Source: Candidatus Mcinerneyibacteriota bacterium (GTDB taxonomy: Bacteria; AUK180; JAQVHJ01). Taken from it: DNA of 7,992 bases. Shown here piece by piece: positions 5,004 through 7,992 of this stretch. The stretch lies in contig DAOVMD010000126.1 of NCBI GenBank assembly GCA_030630935.1, positions 1-7,992 on the forward strand, written 5' to 3'. The position numbers were made by a program, and so were the translations under genes. A model generated the notes under the pieces. The model was not told the DNA's origin. It made no database searches and saw nothing but the letters and a program-made list of their open reading frames with translations. Within the stretch, counting starts at the first letter, position 1; every line of letters begins with the position of its first letter.

Positions 5004-6161
5004 ATGAAAACATTAAAGAAATTAGGTGTTTTTCTTTTCATTAGTATTCTGTTATTGTTTGTTTTAGGTTGTGCAGCAACTGTAGTCAAGTCTCCTCATG
5101 ATGTTGTTATTGATAGTAATCCTCGGGAAGTGGAAGACCAGTACTTGGGAGGTCAATATGATAAAGAATTGCAACAGTTCAAAATAATAGCAGAAGATAC
5201 TTTTCGACCAGTAAATGATCGGTGCAATGCATATATGTTAATTGCGGATATCTATAAAGTTAAAGGAGACACTAAGAACTGTGAAAATAGCCTTATAAAG
5301 GTTCTGTTTTTAAATGAGAATTATATTCCTGATGCAAATAAGATATCTGTTGAGAACCAAAATAAATTGAAAGAATTAAAGTTAGGAGATACACTGAAAA
5401 AAATAAAATTTATTAAGAAATCTAACATGATTAAGATCCAAGCGGGTTCTTTTATGATGGGTTCATCTGATGGAGAAGGTTTTCCCAGAGAGCGTCCTTA
5501 CCATAAGGTTTATTTAGATGAGTATTATATATCAAAGTATGAGGTAACTAATAAAGAGTATGCTGAGTTTTTGAATGATTATGGTAAGGATACGGATGAT
5601 AATGGTAATAATATGATTCATGAATACGAATTGGTATTGATGAAATCCGGTGGTAGGTGGTCTCCTCAGCCTGATTATGATAATTATCCAGTAGTACATA
5701 TAACGTGGTATGGAGCGGTACAGTATTGTAAGTGGTTATCGGATAAGACAGGTTTAAACTTCCGATTACCTACGGAAGCGGAGTGGGAGTATGCTTGCCG
5801 TGCGGGAAGTGATGGTAGGTGCTGCTTTGGTAACGATAGATCACAGTTGTCTAACTATGCATGGTATAATAAGAACTCGGGCGATCATACACACCCGGTT
5901 GGAGCGAAACAGCCCAACCAATGGGGACTGTATGACATGCACGGTAATGTTCGGGAGTGGTGTTCGGATTGGTTTGGAAGTAACTATTACAACAGTTCTC
6001 CGAGTCGTAATCCCAAAGGTCCTTCATCTGGCTCGGACCGTGTGAATCGCGGCGGCAGTTTTTTCGATAGTGCTTTCTACTTGCGTAGTTCTGTTCGAGA
6101 TCGCTTTAAGCCAGACTTTGATTGGTACCTCATAGGTTTTCGTCCCGTATGTACATTTTAA
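5004..6161 (+). CDS. Lipoprotein with TPR-like segment and SUMF1/FGE-type C-type-lectin-fold domain; candidate DGR target (385 aa)
   Basis: The lipoprotein signal is KK, a hydrophobic core, then VLGC with the lipidated Cys at residue 23. Residues 70-115 (AYMLIADIYKVKGDTKNCENSLIKVL) look like one TPR. From about 140 the FGE-sulfatase (SUMF1) domain is complete: MIKIQAGSFMMGS, YEVTNKEYAEFLN, PVVHITWYGAVQYCKWL, RLPTEAEWEYACRAG, NQWGLYDMHGNVREWCSDW, RVNRGGS, LRSSVR, IGFRPV. The cysteine pair used by true formylglycine-generating enzymes after GGS is absent (GGSFFDSAFYLRSS), so it should not activate sulfatases. The fold is also that of ligand-binding variable proteins of diversity-generating retroelements (for example the Treponema TvpA lipoprotein), and residues 353-376 have the codon pattern of such a variable region. 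I infer a surface ligand-binding lipoprotein. Ribosome site AAGGAGG (4989-4995) lies 8 nt from the ATG. It has its own promoter. Confidence 0.9.
   Translation: MKTLKKLGVFLFISILLLFVLGCAATVVKSPHDVVIDSNPREVEDQYLGGQYDKELQQFKIIAEDTFRPVNDRCNAYMLIADIYKVKGDTKNCENSLIKVLFLNENYIPDANKISVENQNKLKELKLGDTLKKIKFIKKSNMIKIQAGSFMMGSSDGEGFPRERPYHKVYLDEYYISKYEVTNKEYAEFLNDYGKDTDDNGNNMIHEYELVLMKSGGRWSPQPDYDNYPVVHITWYGAVQYCKWLSDKTGLNFRLPTEAEWEYACRAGSDGRCCFGNDRSQLSNYAWYNKNSGDHTHPVGAKQPNQWGLYDMHGNVREWCSDWFGSNYYNSSPSRNPKGPSSGSDRVNRGGSFFDSAFYLRSSVRDRFKPDFDWYLIGFRPVCTF
6040..6152 (+). other. Candidate DGR variable region (VR) at the 3' end of the lipoprotein gene
   Basis: Constant-looking flanks CGTGTGAATCGCGGCGGCAG (6039-6058) and GGTTTTCGTCCCGTA (6135-6149) bracket codons 353-376. 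At positions where DGR templates usually carry AAC/AAT the codons are TTT, TTC, GAT, TTC, TAC, GTT, GAT, CGC, TTT, TTT, GAT, TAC and CTC, all with a pyrimidine third base, as expected if only adenines were randomised. By hand count the 72 bases 6060-6131 contain 12 A and 30 T, the opposite of an unmutated Asn-rich template. No template repeat is in the window. Confidence 0.45.
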
Positions 6162-6240
6162 GGTATTATTTACACTTAGCTTTCTTACATTTTTACGTTT
6201 TACGATTTGCTATTACAAGATGCATAATGAACAAAATAAT

Positions 6241-6310
6241 GTAGGTGATTTCGGTTAACGGAGTTAACCAAACACTCCTTTATTGTAAGAACTTAATCCT
6301 CCCGAATGAA
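6241..6310. repeat. Dispersed inverted-end repeat, copy B (left part missing)
   Basis: Starts at GTAGG (6241), has the central hairpin GGTTAAC (6253-6259) GGA GTTAACC (6263-6269) instead of the G/C palindrome of copies A and D, and ends with the right block AATCCTCCCGAATGAA (6295-6310), identical to that of copy D. The usual left block (TTCATTCG ... CCCAAAC) is absent. Confidence 0.65.
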
Positions 6311-6380
6311 AAATAAAGTTTTTACAACATTTATAAATTCTTTTAAAATCGTTTACGATTCTTATGAAAATGATTCGTAG

Positions 6381-6399
6381 CCTGGGGTTTCAACCCTAG
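6381..6399. repeat. Hairpin CCTGGGGTT / AACCCTAGG
   Basis: Nine-base arms with one G/T wobble and a 2-nt loop (6390-6391). It resembles GGGGTTTCACCCCC at 470-482. No T-run follows, so I do not call it a terminator. Confidence 0.45.
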
Positions 6400-6452
6400 G
6401 AGACGATTGAAGAATAAATAGCCGTTTAGGGCTTTTATGAAAACAATAAATG

Positions 6453-6527
6453 TTTTTAATTATTCATTCGAAGACCGAAGAATTGTTTCCCAAACGGTGT
6501 CGGGGAATTGTTTGCTCTCGCAAACAA
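6453..6527. repeat. Dispersed inverted-end repeat, copy C (right part missing)
   Basis: Left block TTTTTAATTATTCATTCG (6453-6470) followed by AAGACCGAAGAATTGTTTCC and CAAAC, then CGGGG and a different central hairpin TTGTTTGC (6508-6515) TCTC GCAAACAA (6520-6527). The right block is absent; an AGATAGAGATATCAGATCGAG array follows instead (6536-6556). Confidence 0.7.
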
Positions 6528-6660
6528 CAGTATTCAGATAGAGATATCAGATCGAGACTGTACTAAATGCTAATAATACTTGGTCTAGGTCTAGATCTGA
6601 AAAACCGAAATAACTTTGATTTTACTATTTATCCTGTAGGGACGGTTGATAAAAAACGAC

Positions 6661-6705
6661 TCTCAGCTCTCTGCTATCTGTTCTCTGCTCAAGCAGAGCT
6701 TGAGC
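6661..6705. repeat. Word-array repeat W2, copy 2, with overlapping hairpins
   Basis: The 25 bp at 6661-6685 match 3503-3527 with 2 mismatches. They run into two mutually exclusive stems: CTCTGCT (6683-6689) / AGCAGAG (6692-6698), and GCTCAAGC (6687-6694) / GCTTGAGC (6698-6705). Confidence 0.65.
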
Positions 6706-6712
6706 TTGGCAC

Positions 6713-6842
6713 TTGAACATTTTTCAACTCTTTAACGATTGAACTATCAGACGTGCCATGGCACGTCTCTACAATAACATTTTAACACATGCGAAGCATG
6801 CTTTGATAACTTTTAAACTATTGAACACTTGAACATTTGAAC
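6713..6842. repeat. Word-array repeat W3 (TTGAAC), copy 2
   Basis: TTGAAC occurs at 6713, 6740, 6821, 6829 and 6837; the last three are spaced exactly 8 bp apart. The array contains the palindrome AGACGTGCCATGGCACGTCT (6750-6769) and the mini-hairpin CATGC-GAA-GCATG (6788-6800). CTACAATAACATTTTAAC (6770-6787) recurs inverted near 4602-4620. It ends 10 bp before the -35 of the small barrel gene. Confidence 0.7.
6750..6769. repeat. Perfect 20-bp palindrome AGACGTGCCATGGCACGTCT
   Basis: The sequence is fully self-complementary with no spacer. It sits inside the W3 array about 85 bp upstream of a strong promoter. It could be an operator or a mobile palindromic unit; similar GACGTGCC-type palindromes are common intergenic repeats in many bacteria. 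Confidence 0.7.
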
Positions 6843-6852
6843 TTTTTTTACC

Positions 6853-6881
6853 TTGACTTTTCTTTTATTTTTTGCTATGAT
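6853..6881 (+). promoter_or_regulatory. Sigma70 promoter of the small barrel gene
   Basis: TTGACT (6853-6858), a 17-bp spacer ending in TGC (extended -10, 6873-6875), TATGAT (6876-6881). The predicted start is near 6888, giving a leader of about 42 nt. The ribosome site AAGGAGG (6916-6922) is flanked by AGAAG (6914-6918) and CTTCT (6924-6928), which could pair and partly hide it. Confidence 0.8.
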
Positions 6882-6929
6882 AATAATATGTTGTTATAAC
6901 AAATTAAATTCATAGAAGGAGGGCTTCTT

Positions 6930-7559
6930 ATGAAAAAGGTTTTTATTCTTACAGTTGCGATACTTCTTTGCCTGTGTTCAAGTGCATATGCAAGGTTTGG
7001 TCTGGAAGCGGGGTTGAATTATAACTTTGTCACGATGAGTAGTGATGATATGAACATTTCTGAATCAGGTTCAGGAATGGGGTTTCATTTTGGTGGTTAT
7101 TACAATTATAAACTCAAAACAGGTGACTATCTCAAACTTGGACTTGGTTTCACAACCAGAAAAGTTAAAGTTGAAGCTTCAGACTCCGGTTACACTTATA
7201 CTATGGAACCTGATATGAAGAGTTGGGATATCGCGGTACTGTATATGAAACAGTCACCAAAGAATGCTGCCTTAACTTTTATGGGTGGATTAACCATAGT
7301 AAAAGAAAACGATGGTACTGTAAAATACACCCAGTCTGGTGGCGGTTATTCAAGTTCGACATCCGACAGTGTTGACGATGACGATCTGCAAATGGATATA
7401 TTTTTAACAGGCGGAATTAAGTATAAATATTCTGATACTATTTTCCCGGAAATTAAGCTGCAGTATAACATAACTCCAAGCAGAGACTTCTGGGATTCTG
7501 ACACGGAATTCAGTAATTATTTCTCTATACTGTTCTCGGTCGCATACGAATTCGAGTAA
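6930..7559 (+). CDS. Small outer-membrane beta-barrel protein, OmpA/porin-like (209 aa)
   Basis: The signal peptide is KK, a hydrophobic core (VFILTVAILLCLCSS), then AYA with cleavage before Arg22. The mature 188 residues alternate in strand-like stretches: RFGLEAGLNYNFV, GMGFHFGGYYNYKL, YLKLGLGFTTRKVKVEA, SWDIAVLYMKQS, AALTFMGGLTIV, DIFLTGGIKYKYS, IFPEIKLQYNIT, YFSILFSVAYEFE. Length and strand layout fit the 8-stranded OmpA/OmpW-like class (outer-membrane beta-barrel domain family). Gly-rich strands and acidic loops (SSDDMN, SDSVDDDD) face outward in such models. No peptidoglycan-binding domain follows, so it is a lone barrel of unknown substrate. It ends in Glu rather than the usual aromatic residue, which is mildly unusual. 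ATG 6930 is fixed by AAGGAGG 7 nt upstream. Single-gene transcript. Confidence 0.85.
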   Translation: MKKVFILTVAILLCLCSSAYARFGLEAGLNYNFVTMSSDDMNISESGSGMGFHFGGYYNYKLKTGDYLKLGLGFTTRKVKVEASDSGYTYTMEPDMKSWDIAVLYMKQSPKNAALTFMGGLTIVKENDGTVKYTQSGGGYSSSTSDSVDDDDLQMDIFLTGGIKYKYSDTIFPEIKLQYNITPSRDFWDSDTEFSNYFSILFSVAYEFE

Positions 7560-7564
7560 GATAA

Positions 7565-7727
7565 AACCAGACAGGGAAAGAACTGGTTAAAAACATTTGA
7601 ATGCCGCGCCCAGATACCCTAACGGAGTACGTGCGGTGCCATGCATCCTTGTGGTGCATGGGTTCTGGGTCATTGCGCTTTTGTTGCATAAAACCGTGCT
7701 GAGCTGGGTACCCAACGTGGTACCCAG
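7565..7727. other. GC-richer structured intergenic element
   Basis: After the barrel gene come AACCAG (7565-7570) / CTGGTT (7583-7588); an outer stem CCCAGATACCC (7610-7620) / GGGTTCTGGG (7660-7669) with one bulge, enclosing CCATGCA (7639-7645) / TGCATGG (7655-7661), whose last two bases overlap the right outer arm; and CTGGGTACC (7704-7712) / GGTACCCAG (7719-7727), perfect with a 6-nt loop. The stretch is clearly richer in G and C than its flanks. It may be a transcript-end structure, a small RNA or a decayed mobile element. No T-run, tRNA or known RNA signature was seen. Confidence 0.45.
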
Positions 7728-7825
7728 TCAATCTCATCTTCTTAAAACAAAAAACTCGCTTCGCTCAAACTTTTAATATTTGACAGGGAACTTAAGAGAA
7801 CTAAAAAAACAAAGATTTTTAATTA

Positions 7826-7915
7826 TTCATTCGAAAACCAAGGAATTGTATCCCAAACAAAGTAGGGGCGACCGGTCGGGCGCCCTGATTGTTGTTAATA
7901 ATCCTCCCGAATGAA
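7826..7915. repeat. Dispersed inverted-end repeat, copy D (complete)
   Basis: The most complete copy. Inverted ends TTCATTCG (7826-7833) and CGAATGAA (7908-7915); left block with ATTGTATCCCAAAC; GTAGG; G/C core GGGCGACCGGTCGGGCGCCC (7866-7885); right block AATCCTCCCGAATGAA (7900-7915). It is 90 bp long, like copy A. Confidence 0.8.
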
Positions 7916-7940
7916 ATGTATAAAAGAAAAACAATAAATA

Positions 7941-7992
7941 TTTTAATTATTCATTCGAAAACCGAAGCATTGTTTCCCAAACAAAGTAGGGG
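7941..7992. repeat. Dispersed inverted-end repeat, copy E (cut by window edge)
   Basis: The 52 bp match the left part of copy D (from 7817) with four mismatches, in the same orientation. Left ends are 124 bp apart (7826 versus 7950), so D and E form a direct tandem pair. The spacer AACAATAAATATTTTAA resembles the sequence just before copy C (6443-6460), suggesting that the true unit includes it. Confidence 0.8.

Larger units (their letters stand above)
6162..6929. other. Repeat-dense intergenic region, no gene seen
   Basis: These 768 bp hold repeat copies B (6241-6310) and C (6453-6527), hairpins at 6347-6360 (AATCG-TTTA-CGATT) and 6381-6399 (CCTGGGGTT-TC-AACCCTAGG), W2 copy 2 (6661-6705), a 20-bp perfect palindrome (6750-6769), W3 copy 2 (6713-6842) and the promoter of the small barrel gene. 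No frame has a ribosome site and coding-like composition. No clear terminator follows the lipoprotein gene. Confidence 0.6.

Noticed and set aside
5791-6045. Alternate-frame ORF of 84 codons inside the SUMF1 domain
   Set aside because: It overlaps a strongly conserved domain in another frame, has no ribosome site and has no recognisable pattern.
6253-6269. GGTTAAC-GGA-GTTAACC as the DGR target-site hairpin downstream of the variable region
   Set aside because: The distance (~90 nt past the stop) would be acceptable, but the loop is 3 nt rather than a GRNA tetraloop, and the hairpin is better explained as the centre of repeat copy B.
7605-7670. Integron attC site or tRNA in the structured stretch
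   Set aside because: CCCTAAC does not match the attC core RYYYAAC and no matching GTTRRRY partner is present; no T-loop GTTCRA or anticodon-arm pattern is visible.
7525-7737. Minus-strand ORF of 70 codons overlapping the end of the small barrel gene
   Set aside because: It has no ribosome site, runs through the hairpin-rich stretch and the antisense of a real gene, and its product (many Met, His, Arg) has no domain-like pattern.
224-7992. CRISPR array
   Set aside because: The repeats are dispersed, differ in length and content, and have no regular spacer-repeat period; the D-E tandem is only two copies.

Overview
AT-rich DNA from a Gram-negative (diderm) bacterium. The envelope genes show this: two putative outer-membrane beta-barrel proteins, a lipoprotein, and a very large secreted VCBS/FG-GAP protein ending in a YPNP-type Ig-like tail of the kind found at the C-termini of secreted proteins in Bacteroidota and several candidate phyla (Cloacimonadota, WOR-3, KSB1, Elusimicrobiota and others). 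The phylum cannot be fixed from the window. The standard genetic code fits every gene.

Layout, left to right. (1) 1-53, minus strand: the first 17 codons of a gene running off the left edge, with an excellent promoter and ribosome site. (2) 54-581: intergenic, with simple-word repeats and hairpins. (3) 582-3185, minus: 867-aa secreted protein with ten calcium-loop VCBS repeats, an Ig-like region, a carboxypeptidase-regulatory-like domain and a sorting-type tail. (4) 3186-3605: intergenic, with a promoter carrying a perfect inverted repeat and several dispersed repeats. (5) 3606-4511, minus: putative outer-membrane beta-barrel protein whose promoter and leader are nearly identical to those of the 867-aa gene. 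(6) 4512-5003: divergent intergenic region. (7) 5004-6161, plus: lipoprotein with a TPR-like segment and a C-terminal SUMF1/FGE (C-type-lectin-fold) domain. (8) 6162-6929: intergenic, dense in repeats. (9) 6930-7559, plus: small beta-barrel protein. (10) 7560-7992: a GC-richer structured stretch, then two tandem copies of a dispersed repeat, the second cut by the window edge.

All recognisable genes are exported, and each has its own promoter, so this is a set of single-gene envelope transcripts rather than an operon. Two promoter types occur: near-consensus sigma70 sites (TTGACA/T, 17 bp, TATAAT/TATGAT) for the left-edge gene, the SUMF1 lipoprotein and the small barrel; and a TTGAAT, 17 bp, TGT-TAGACT/TAAACT type, overlapped by an inverted repeat, for the two minus-strand envelope genes.

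Most notable point: the last ~35 codons of the SUMF1 lipoprotein look like the variable region of a diversity-generating retroelement (DGR) target. Asn-type positions hold F/Y/W/D/V/L/R codons, most with a pyrimidine third base, and the stretch is poor in A and rich in T. No template repeat or reverse transcriptase lies in the window, so this is a hypothesis. Second point: about a third of the window is intergenic and is built from recurring modules (word arrays, GCGAAGC mini-hairpins, and a ~90-bp inverted-end element whose central hairpin differs between copies).
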